This document shows, piece after piece, positions 7,045 through 14,357 of a stretch of DNA of 24,860 nucleotides; within the stretch, counting starts at the first letter, position 1, and each line of letters opens with the position of its first letter. The stretch comes from Ramlibacter tataouinensis (GTDB lineage Bacteria; Pseudomonadota; Gammaproteobacteria; Burkholderiales; Burkholderiaceae_C): positions 1 to 24,860 of the forward strand of contig DIZF01000089.1 in the NCBI GenBank assembly GCA_002427815.1. The letters are read 5' to 3'. The notes below the pieces were generated by a model that saw nothing but the letters and a program-made list of their open reading frames with translations, searched no databases and was not told where the DNA came from. Both the position numbers and the translations under genes were made by a program.

Positions 7045-7818
7045 ATGTTCACCCGCTTGCGTTCCGACATCCAGTGCATCCTCGACCGCGATCCTGCCGC
7101 GCGCAGCAAGTGGGAGGTGATCACCTGTTACCCGGGCCTGCATGCGCTGCTGCTGCATCGACTGGCGCATTGGTTCTGGAGCAAAGGGCTGCGCTGGCTC
7201 GGGCGCTTCACTTCGCAGTTCTCGCGCTGGCTCACCGGCATCGAGATCCACCCGGGCGCGCAAATCGCCGACAAGGTCTTCATCGACCACGGCATGGGCG
7301 TGGTTATCGGCGAGACGGCGGAGGTCGGCGAAGGCTGCACCATCTACCAGGGCGTCACGCTAGGCGGGACTTCGCTGACCAAGGGCGCCAAGCGCCATCC
7401 GACGCTGGGCCGCAACGTGGTCATCGGTGCCGGCGCCAAGGTGCTGGGCGGCTTCACGGTCGGTGACGACGCGAGTGTCGGCTCCAACGCGGTGGTGACG
7501 AAGCCAGTGCCGGCGGGGGCCACGGCGGTCGGCATCCCGGCACGCGTCATCCAGGCCGACGACAGCAAGCGGCGCGAGCAGGTCGCCAACCGGCTCGGTT
7601 TTTCGGCGTACGGCATCACCGAGAACGACGACCCGTTGTCGCAGGCGATGAACGGGCTGATCGACAGCGCATCGTCGCAAGAGCACCAGATCGCGCTGCT
7701 GTGGCACGCCATCGAAAAGCTTTCTTCGGTCCGCAAGGAAGCCGATTGCGTGCCCGACGACGCGGCCTTGAAGGAGAACTTCGAGGCCGACAAACTGACG
7801 CAACTGGTCGGGAAGTGA
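7045..7818 (+). CDS. cysE: Serine O-acetyltransferase
   Basis: This 257-residue enzyme acetylates L-serine from acetyl-CoA to make O-acetylserine, the first step of cysteine synthesis. The N-terminus (RLRSDIQCILDRDPAARS) is the short helical domain. A left-handed beta-helix of hexapeptide repeats follows: IEIHPGAQIADKVFIDHGMG, VVIGETAEVGEGCTIYQGV, TLGG and GAKVLGGFTVGDDASVGSNA. His in IDHG and the TLGG loop are active-site features. The C-terminal ~80 residues form a polar tail beyond the usual helix. The gene follows trmJ and converges on mogA. Confidence 0.95.
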   Translation: MFTRLRSDIQCILDRDPAARSKWEVITCYPGLHALLLHRLAHWFWSKGLRWLGRFTSQFSRWLTGIEIHPGAQIADKVFIDHGMGVVIGETAEVGEGCTIYQGVTLGGTSLTKGAKRHPTLGRNVVIGAGAKVLGGFTVGDDASVGSNAVVTKPVPAGATAVGIPARVIQADDSKRREQVANRLGFSAYGITENDDPLSQAMNGLIDSASSQEHQIALLWHAIEKLSSVRKEADCVPDDAALKENFEADKLTQLVGK

Positions 7819-7826
7819 TCTGCCGT

Positions 7827-7848
7827 GATCGCGGGCTGACCCGCGGTC
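7827..7848. terminator. GC hairpin between convergent cysE and mogA
   Basis: CGCGGG (7830-7835) and CCCGCG (7840-7845) flank the loop CTGA; three more outer pairs, one of them G-T, extend it to 9 bp. It lies in the 44-bp gap between the stops of two convergent genes. No T run follows on either strand, so it is not a classical intrinsic terminator. Confidence 0.35.
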
Positions 7849-7862
7849 AGGGAAGCGGGGCC

Positions 7863-8477
7863 CTACGGCGCCGTTCGCGCCGGCCGCAGCGCCGACTTCG
7901 GCCGGAAGGCCTTGCACACGGCCTCGTGTGTCTCCAGGTAGGGGCCGCCGATCAGGTCGATGCAATACGGCACCGCCGCGAAGATCCCCGGCACCAGCGA
8001 CTCGCCGCCGGCGCCCCGCAAACCCTCCAGCGTCTCCTGGATCGCCTTGGGCTGGCCCGGCAGGTTGATGATCAGGCCGCGGTCGCGGATCACCGCGCAC
8101 TGGCGCGACAGGATGGCGGTGGGCACGAAACGCAGGCTGATCTGACGCATCTGCTCGCCGAAACCCGGCATCTCCTTGTGCGCAACCGCCAGGGTCGCTT
8201 CGGGTGTCACATCCCGGGGCGCCGGCCCGGTCCCACCGGTGGTGAGCACGAGCGAGCAACCGGCGTCGACCAGTTCGATCAGTGCGGCGCTGATGCCTTC
8301 CTTTTCGTCGGGGATCAGGCGCGAGTCGAAAGTGATCGGGTTGCGCAAAGCCCGGCCCAGCCACTCCCTCAAGGCCGGCAGGCCCTTGTCCTCGTAGACG
8401 CCGGTGGAGGCCCGGTCGCTGATCGAGACGATACCGATCCGCACGGGATCGCAGGGAACAGCGTTCACGTCGTTCAT
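7863..8477 (-). CDS. mogA: Molybdopterin adenylyltransferase (MogA-like)
   Basis: This 204-residue cytoplasmic enzyme of molybdenum-cofactor synthesis activates molybdopterin by adenylation before molybdate is inserted. The MoCF fold is clear: IGIVSISDRASTGVYEDKG (14-32), SRLIPDEKEGISAAL, the nucleotide-binding SLVLTTGGTGPAPRDVTPEA, and later LPGQPKAIQETL. The start is ATG 8477, which overlaps the stop of darP (ATGA). A longer reading to 8720 is a shadow of darP and is rejected. A molybdoenzyme partner is not in the window. Confidence 0.93.
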   Translation of the reverse strand: MNDVNAVPCDPVRIGIVSISDRASTGVYEDKGLPALREWLGRALRNPITFDSRLIPDEKEGISAALIELVDAGCSLVLTTGGTGPAPRDVTPEATLAVAHKEMPGFGEQMRQISLRFVPTAILSRQCAVIRDRGLIINLPGQPKAIQETLEGLRGAGGESLVPGIFAAVPYCIDLIGGPYLETHEAVCKAFRPKSALRPARTAP

Positions 8478-9118
8478 GTCAATCTGCTCAGCTGGGACGG
8501 GGGCCCTTCGTGGTCCAGCTGTTCTCTCACCAGCTGGAAGATCTCGCGGTAGGCCCGGCCCTGCCGCGGCGCCAATCCCTTCGAAACCGATTCGGCGTCG
8601 GGTTGCACGTCCCTGCGCGCCTGGCGGATCAACGCGCGCAGCTGCTGCGTGTCGGTGCCGGGATAGGCCCGTTGCCACTGCTCCAGGGCCTCGTCGCCGG
8701 CGATCAGCTTGTCGCGCCACTGCTCGGCCTGGTGCAGCGCCAGCGCATCGCCGGCCGACCCCTTCTGCTGCACTTCGAGCGCGTCTCGCGCGCTCTGCAA
8801 GGTGTCGTCGTCCAGTTGGCGCATCAGCTTGCCGATGTACTGCATCTGCCGGCGCTTGCCCTCGAAGTTGGTGATGCGTTTGGCTTCGGCCACCGCGTCG
8901 GCGAGTTTTTCCGGCAGCGCCAGGCCCTGCATCAGGTCGGCGCGGAGCGTCAGCAAAGCTTCACCGAGCTTTTGCAGCTCGGTGCTCTCGCGCTTCAAGT
9001 CGGTCCTGCTGGCTTCGTCGGTGCCCTTGAGCTCGGCCTTCAGCTCGAGGTCCATCTCGCTGCCTTCGGCGACGAACTGCCCGCGAACGAAATAGCCTTT
9101 TTTGGGTTTACGTGACAT
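8474..9118 (-). CDS. darP: Ribosome-associated protein DarP (YjgA, DUF615)
   Basis: This 214-residue protein belongs to the YjgA/DarP family, which associates with late 50S ribosomal precursors. Typical features are the basic start SRKPKKGYFVRG, then SRTDLKRESTELQKLGEALL, RITNFEGKRRQMQYIGKLMR and the tail RAYREIFQLVREQL. It is somewhat longer than the E. coli protein (about 180 residues) because of an acidic N-terminal insert. It shares ATGA with mogA downstream, so the two are translationally coupled. It is divergent from pmbA across only 64 bp, which includes the palindrome GGCTAT-C-ATAGCC (9165-9177 region). Confidence 0.93.
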   Translation of the reverse strand: MSRKPKKGYFVRGQFVAEGSEMDLELKAELKGTDEASRTDLKRESTELQKLGEALLTLRADLMQGLALPEKLADAVAEAKRITNFEGKRRQMQYIGKLMRQLDDDTLQSARDALEVQQKGSAGDALALHQAEQWRDKLIAGDEALEQWQRAYPGTDTQQLRALIRQARRDVQPDAESVSKGLAPRQGRAYREIFQLVREQLDHEGPPSQLSRLT

Positions 9119-9182
9119 GGAGGTGGGAGGTGAGGGCGTGCGGGTCGCGTGCCTCTTGTACGGCGGCTATCATAGCCCCGCT

Positions 9183-10559
9183 ATGACCAAACCCGATTCT
9201 CGCGGCGACGCCGTTTTCGCCTACAGCCGAGCTACCTTCGAGGAGCTGGTGGACACCGCCCTGACCCATGCCAGGAAGTTGGGCGCGACCGACGCCGGCG
9301 CCGAGGCCTCGGAAGGCTGCGGCCTGAGCGTCTCGGTGCGCAAGGGCGAGCTGGAAAACGTGGAGCGCAACCGCGACAAGTCGCTGGGCGTCACCGTGTA
9401 CATCGGCCACCGCCGCGGCAATGCCAGCACGTCGGACTTCTCCCGCGCGGCGATCGAGCAGACGGTGCAGGCGGCCTACGACATCGCCCGCTTCACCGCC
9501 GAAGACCCGGTGGCGGGGCTGCCCGACGGCCAGGACATCGCGGGCCCCGATGAGCAGCCCGACCTGGACCTGTTCCATCCGTGGAACATCACCAGCGAAG
9601 AGGCGGCCCGCCTGGCGCTGGCGTGCGAAGGCGCGGCTTTCGCCACCGACAAGCGCATCACCAACAGCGAGGGTGCCGGCGTTTCGGCCCAGCAGAGCCA
9701 CTTCTTCAGCGCCCACAGCCGGGGCTTTCGCGGCGGCTACGCCAGTTCGCGCCATTCGATTTCGGTGGCGCCGATCGCGGGCAAGGGCGAGGGCATGCAG
9801 CGCGACGCCTGGTACAGCTCGATGCGCGGCCCCGACGAACTGGCCGCGCCCGAGGCCATCGGGCGCTACGCGGCCGAGCGCGCCCTGTCGCGCCTGAAGT
9901 CGCGCAAGATCAGCACCCGGGTCTGCCCGGTGTTGTTCGAGTCTCCGCTGGCGGCCGGCCTGCTGGGCGGTTTCGTGCAGGCCGTGAGCGGCGGCGCTCT
10001 CTATCGCAAGAGCACCTTCCTGCTGGACTCGCTGGGAAAGAAGGTGTTTCCCGACCACATCGACGTGGTGGAGGACCCGCTGGTGCCGCGCGGCAAGGGC
10101 AGCGCCCCCTTCGACGAGGAGGGTGTCCGGACCCAGGCGCGCAAGGTGGTGGACGCCGGACGGGTCGAAGGCTACTTCCTCAGCAGCTACTCGGCCCGCA
10201 AGCTCGGCATGAGGACCACGGGCAATGCCGGCGGCTCCCACAATCTGACGCTGACTTCACGCCTCACCCAGCCCGGGGACGACCTGCGCGAGATGCTGCG
10301 CAAGCTGGGCACGGGCCTGTTCGTCATCGAACTGATGGGACAGGGGGTGAACTACGTGACGGGCGACTATTCACGCGGAGCCAGCGGCTTCTGGGTGGAG
10401 AACTGCGAAATCGCGTACCCGGTGGAGGAAATCACCATCGCCGGCAACCTCAAGGACATGCTGGGCGGAATGCAGGCCGTCGGCGCGGACGTCTACAACT
10501 ATGGCGCCAAGACCGTCGGGTCGATCCTGATCGACCGGATGAAGGTGGCTGGGTCATAA
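9183..10559 (+). CDS. pmbA: Metalloprotease-like subunit PmbA/TldE
   Basis: This 458-residue protein belongs to the TldD/PmbA family. TldE (PmbA) lacks the HExxxH site and pairs with TldD to form the active protease that processes modified peptides such as microcin B17. Recognisable stretches are GLSVSVRKGELENVERNRDK, NSEGAGVSAQQSHFF, GNAGGSHNLTL, LFVIELMGQGVNYVTGDYSR and the C-terminal ITIAGNLKDMLGGM. No HExxxH was seen, consistent with PmbA and not TldD. The start is ATG 9183 (MTKPDSRGD); no Shine-Dalgarno precedes it. TldD is not in the window. The gene converges on yqeY. Confidence 0.95.
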   Translation: MTKPDSRGDAVFAYSRATFEELVDTALTHARKLGATDAGAEASEGCGLSVSVRKGELENVERNRDKSLGVTVYIGHRRGNASTSDFSRAAIEQTVQAAYDIARFTAEDPVAGLPDGQDIAGPDEQPDLDLFHPWNITSEEAARLALACEGAAFATDKRITNSEGAGVSAQQSHFFSAHSRGFRGGYASSRHSISVAPIAGKGEGMQRDAWYSSMRGPDELAAPEAIGRYAAERALSRLKSRKISTRVCPVLFESPLAAGLLGGFVQAVSGGALYRKSTFLLDSLGKKVFPDHIDVVEDPLVPRGKGSAPFDEEGVRTQARKVVDAGRVEGYFLSSYSARKLGMRTTGNAGGSHNLTLTSRLTQPGDDLREMLRKLGTGLFVIELMGQGVNYVTGDYSRGASGFWVENCEIAYPVEEITIAGNLKDMLGGMQAVGADVYNYGAKTVGSILIDRMKVAGS

Positions 10560-10616
10560 CTTCGCGCAGGGCGAGGGGCCCCGCTTGCGGGGATCGACCC
10601 GCGAATTGATGACCGA

Positions 10617-10643
10617 GGTTGTGGGGCTCGATGCCCCACAACC
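10617..10643. terminator. Perfect 11-bp hairpin between convergent pmbA and yqeY
   Basis: GGTTGTGGGGC (10617-10627), loop TCGAT, GCCCCACAACC (10633-10643) form a perfect stem. It sits in the 127-bp gap between two convergent stops, so it may end transcription in both directions. No T run follows on either strand, so Rho or RNA stabilisation may be involved. A shorter hairpin (CCCCGC/GCGGGG) lies at about 10579-10592. Nothing else recognisable is in the gap. Confidence 0.5.
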
Positions 10644-10686
10644 GAAGCCGACGAGCGCCAACTCTGGGCCGGCTGTTCTCCCCTTA

Positions 10687-11133
10687 TCAGCCCGCGAGAG
10701 CCGCTTTGACCGCCGCCGACACCTGTCCCATGTCGGCCTTGCCGGCCAGCCGCGATTTCACGGCACCCATGACCTTGCCCATGTCGCCCGGGCCCTTGGC
10801 GCCCAGTTCGGCGACGATGGCTCTGACCTCGGCTGCTATTTCATCGGGGGAAAGCCGGGCGGGCAGGTAGCCCTGCAGCACCACGATCTCGGCGGCTTCC
10901 TTGTCGGCCAGGTCCTGCCGTGCGGCCTTGGTGAAGGCTTCCACGCTGTCCTTGCGCTGCTTGATGAGCTTGTCGATGATGCCGATCACGGCGGCGTCGT
11001 CCAGGGCTATGCGCTCGTCCACTTCCTTTTGCTTCATCGCGGCCGTCAGCAGCCGGATGGTGCCCAGGCGCTCGGCATCCCGTGCCCGCATGGCGGCCTT
11101 CATGTCTTCGGTGATGCGTTCTTTCAGGCTCAT
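10687..11133 (-). CDS. GatB/YqeY domain-containing protein
   Basis: This 148-residue cytoplasmic protein is a stand-alone YqeY domain, related to the tRNA-binding tail of the GatB amidotransferase subunit. Motifs are SLKERITEDMKAAMRARDAE, RLGTIRLLTAAMKQKEVDER, the EAAEIVVLQGYLP segment, and KGPGDMGKVMGAVKSRLAG near the end. The start is ATG 11133, preceded by GGGAGAAG; the reading extended to 11163 enters the upstream terminator. It follows rpsU, as in many betaproteobacteria, but dnaG, the usual next gene, is absent because pmbA faces it. Confidence 0.93.
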   Translation of the reverse strand: MSLKERITEDMKAAMRARDAERLGTIRLLTAAMKQKEVDERIALDDAAVIGIIDKLIKQRKDSVEAFTKAARQDLADKEAAEIVVLQGYLPARLSPDEIAAEVRAIVAELGAKGPGDMGKVMGAVKSRLAGKADMGQVSAAVKAALAG

Positions 11134-11156
11134 CAGCTTCTCCCTTGGGAAAGTCG

Positions 11157-11199
11157 AAAACAAGAAAGCCCGCTTGAGTGTCCCCAGGCGGGCTTCTTG
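11157..11199 (-). terminator. Intrinsic terminator downstream of rpsU
   Basis: On the minus strand CAAGAAGCCCGC (left arm) and GCGGGCTTTCTTG (right arm, one bulged base) form a 12-bp stem, followed by TTTT. It lies between rpsU and yqeY, 24 nt before the yqeY start codon. Transcription of yqeY therefore depends on read-through or on a promoter within this short gap. Confidence 0.8.
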
Positions 11200-11206
11200 A
11201 TCAGTT

Positions 11207-11279
11207 TGGGTCAGAGCACAATTTCGTTGGGGATTTGTCTCTCCGATTCAGGGGCTGTCCTGAATTGTGATCTGACCCC
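11207..11279. repeat. Imperfect inverted-repeat element next to rpsU
   Basis: The left arm is TGGGTCAGAGCACAATTTC (11207-11225). The right arm reads GAATTGTGATCTGACCCC (11262-11279), the reverse complement of GGGGTCAGATCACAATTC. The arms agree at all but about two or three positions and flank about 36 bp. The element fills almost all the space between the rpsU stop and its terminator. It looks like a small non-autonomous repeat (REP or MITE type); similar GGTCAGA..ACAATT sequences recur in Burkholderiales genomes as I recall, but I could not check. No other copy was seen in this window. Confidence 0.55.
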
Positions 11280-11286
11280 CAAGATC

Positions 11287-11499
11287 TCAGTAAAGCTTCT
11301 TGGGCAACTGCATGCTGCGCACGCGCTTGTAGTGGCGCTTGACGGCGGCTGCCTTCTTGCGCTTGCGCTCGGCGGTGGGCTTTTCGTAGAACTCGCGGGC
11401 CCGCAGTTCGGTCAGCAGGCCCAGCTTCTCGATGGTGCGCTTGAAGCGGCGCAGGGCCACGTCGAAGGGCTCATTTTCTTTAACACGGATCGTCGTCAT
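11287..11499 (-). CDS. rpsU: 30S ribosomal protein S21
   Basis: This 70-residue basic protein of the small ribosomal subunit helps with mRNA binding at the anti-Shine-Dalgarno region. The sequence is diagnostic: [20 protein letters not shown], then [20 protein letters not shown], then [16 protein letters not shown]. The start is ATG 11499; the longer reading to 11781 crosses the promoter. It has its own sigma70-like promoter and a terminator. Confidence 0.97.
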
Positions 11500-11625
11500 C
11501 AGCGAATGAATTCCAAAATGTGCAGGCAGAGGGTGCTCAGGAAGATCGGGCCCGGGCGCCGTGACTGCGGGGGTTCCCCAACTCGTGGTGATCAGGCCGT
11601 TGGGGGTTTGCCAGCAAAGCCCGTC

Positions 11626-11654
11626 ATTATAGCCCCCGAGCGCCGGTTCGGCAA
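11626..11654 (-). promoter_or_regulatory. Sigma70-type promoter for rpsU
   Basis: On the minus strand, TTGCCG (11654-11649), a 17-bp spacer and a perfect TATAAT (11631-11626) form a strong match to the housekeeping consensus. It predicts a leader of about 120 nt before the rpsU ATG at 11499. The divergent kinase gene starts at 11706, so this 206-bp gap serves both; nothing else is evident in it. Confidence 0.75.
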
Positions 11655-11705
11655 TGTACGGCTGCGCAGGGCCGGCGGCGGGGGAATTGGGCCAGAATCG
11701 CGCCC

Positions 11706-14357
11706 GTGGGGCCCCAATCCAACCTGTCCGCGGCGGCTGCGACGCCCGAAGTGCAGCGCCAGGCCCTCGGTTTGGCCGCACGGCTGCTCGCCTCGGCTTC
11801 CGATTTCAGCGGCACCTTGCGCCAGACCATCGGCGCCTGCCTGCCGGTCCTGGGCGACTTCGGCTTTTTCGACGTGGTCCACGGCGAGGGCGTGCTGCGG
11901 ACCGTGGCGGCCCACGAGGCCCCCGACATCGAGGCCCTGCTGGCTCCCACCCGCTGGGTGCGGCAGGACCGGCAGGACCTGAATCTCTGCGGCCTGTCCA
12001 CCGGCGAGGCCGGCCTGCATCCCCATGTAGACGACGCCTGGTACCGCAAAGTCGCCGGCGACGACGAGCACCTGGCTCTGCTGCGGGCGCTGGGATTCTG
12101 CTCGATGATGACCGTGCCGGTACGTTACCGCTCGGAACTGGTCGGGGGGCTGACCCTGTTCATGGGCCGCTCGGGCCGGCAGCATACCCGGGCCGACGTG
12201 GCGTTCGCGGCCGAGCTGGCTCTTCTGGCGGCGCCGCTGGTGGTCAATGCCCGCCTGCTGGAGCAGCACCGGCATGCCGAGGCCGCGCTGCGCAGCAGCG
12301 AGCAGCTCTTGCGCATGGCCCTGGAGGCCGGGCAGGTCGGCATCTGGGACTGGGACATCGTGCGCGACCGGGTCACCTGGTCGGACCGCGTCTACGAAAT
12401 GTACGAGTTGGCGCCCGGCGCCGAAATCGGCGGCCTGGAAGGGTTCCGCTCCCGCATCCACCCGGATGACCTGCCGACGGTGCGTGATGGCGTCGCCCGC
12501 GCGTTGGCGGGTGGCCCTGACTACTCGGCCGAGGTCCGCGTTCTCTTGCCGGACGGGCGCATCCGGTGGATCAACACCAACAGCCAACTGGTGCGCGGCG
12601 CCGACGACCGGCCCTTGCGCATGGTGGGCGCCAGCACCGACGTCACCCAGCGGGTCGAGCTGCTGGCCGCCGAGCGGCGCGCCCGAACCGAGGCCGAAGC
12701 CGCGCGCCGACGCCTGGAACTGCTGGCCAGCGCGGGCGAGGTGCTGTCGCGCTCGCTGGATCCGGATGAGACGCTGCAGGCCATCGCCACCACGCTGGTC
12801 CCGCAGATTGCCGACTGTTGCCGCATCGACCTGCTGGACGAGAACGGCGTACTGCAACGCCGGCTGGCCTACCACAGCGATCCTGCCAGGGCCGAGCGCG
12901 CCCTGGCCCTGGCGCGCGAGCTGCGAGCCGCGCCGGAAACGGTGGGGTCCACGGCCTGGGTGCTCGCCACCGGGCGTTCGCACTACGGGGATTTCGACGG
13001 CCCCGCAACCGCCGCCGACCCAGCGCTGCACCTCTACACCCAGACCTTGGGGTTCAAGTCCCAGTACGTCCTGCCGCTGATCGCGCGCGGGCGCACCATC
13101 GGGACCATGGCCGTGATCCAGGCCGAGTCGGGCCGCGGTCTGACCGAGGAAGACCGGGCACTGGTGCTGGAACTGGGGCAGCGCGCGGCGCTGGCCCTGG
13201 ACAATGCCCGCCTGTATGCCGAAGCCGGTGCCGCCCGCCAGCAGGCGGAGTCCGCCAATCGCGCGAAAGACGAATTCCTGGCCATGCTGGGCCATGAACT
13301 GCGCAATCCCCTGGCTCCGATCAGCACGGCGCTGGAACTGATGGCGCTGCGCAAGCCCGGCGCGAGCGTGGAAGAGCGCCGCATCATCGGCCGGCAGGTG
13401 ACCCATTTGTCGCGCCTGATCGAGGACCTGCTGGATGTCTCGCGTATCACCCAGGGCAAGGTCCAATTGCGGCGGAAGGCGGTGGACATGAGGACCGTGG
13501 TCGCGAATGCCGTCGAACTGACACGGCCGCTGTTCGAGACCCACGCGCATCCGGTGGAGCTGCGGCTCGCCACGCGGCCGGCCATCGTGTCGGGCGACGC
13601 GGTGCGGCTGACCCAGGTCCTGTGCAACCTCCTGGTCAATGCTGCCAAGTTCACGCCGCACGAGGGCCGCGTGACCCTGGGCCTGCGCACCGAGGAGGGC
13701 GTCGTGGAAATCCTCGTGGAGGATACCGGCAGCGGCATTGCCCCGCAATTGCTGCCCCGTGTATTCGATCTGTTCGTGCAGGGCCAGCAGGCCATGGACC
13801 GCCAGGCGGGCGGCCTGGGCCTGGGTCTGGCGATCGTTCGCATGCTGGTGGAAATGCACGGCGGCACTGTGGCGGCGGCAAGCGAGGGTCCCGGGCTGGG
13901 CAGCAGCTTCATCGTCCGGCTGCCGTCTCACCAAGGGCAGCTGGAGCCGGCCGCCGACAGCGAGCCGGCGCCCCTTGGGGAGGGAGGCGGTGGCCGCATT
14001 CTGGTGGTCGACGACAACGCCGACGCGGCCTTGGCCCTGGCAGAGCTGTTGCAACTGGTGGGCTACGAGGTGCGTTGCGCCGGCGATGGCGAGTCCGCGC
14101 TGGCGTTGCTGGACGACTATGTGCCCGAGCTGGCGCTGCTCGATATCGGGCTGCCGGGCATGGACGGCTACCAGCTCGCGCGGCTGCTGCGGGCCGACCC
14201 CCGGATGGCGGGTGCCCGGCTGGTGGCGCTCACCGGCTACGGCCGCGACAACGACCGGGCCCGGGCGCTGGAAGCGCGCTTTGACGAGCACCTGGTCAAG
14301 CCGGTCATGGCCGACCGGCTGCTGGAAGTGCTCAAGCAGTTGCTGCCGCCGCCCTAG
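11706..14357 (+). CDS. Hybrid sensor histidine kinase (GAF-PAS-GAF-HisKA-HATPase-REC)
   Basis: This 883-residue soluble hybrid kinase has no membrane segments. Its order is: N-terminal GAF-like domain (about 20-185), PAS_3 domain (about 195-320; [25 protein letters not shown], and [11 protein letters not shown]), second GAF (about 345-505; [17 protein letters not shown]), and HisKA with phospho-acceptor His530 in [12 protein letters not shown]. The ATPase domain follows ([15 protein letters not shown]-box, [20 protein letters not shown]). Last comes a receiver domain with Asp813 in [15 protein letters not shown] and Lys865 in HLVKPV. The start is GTG at 11706. No output regulator lies next to it, so its partner and signal are unknown. 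It converges on the flavoprotein gene with overlapping stops. Confidence 0.92.

Noticed and set aside
9102..9182. An upstream start for pmbA at 9102
   Set aside because: The added 27 residues overlap the darP start region and do not resemble the family N-terminus; ATG 9183 fits.
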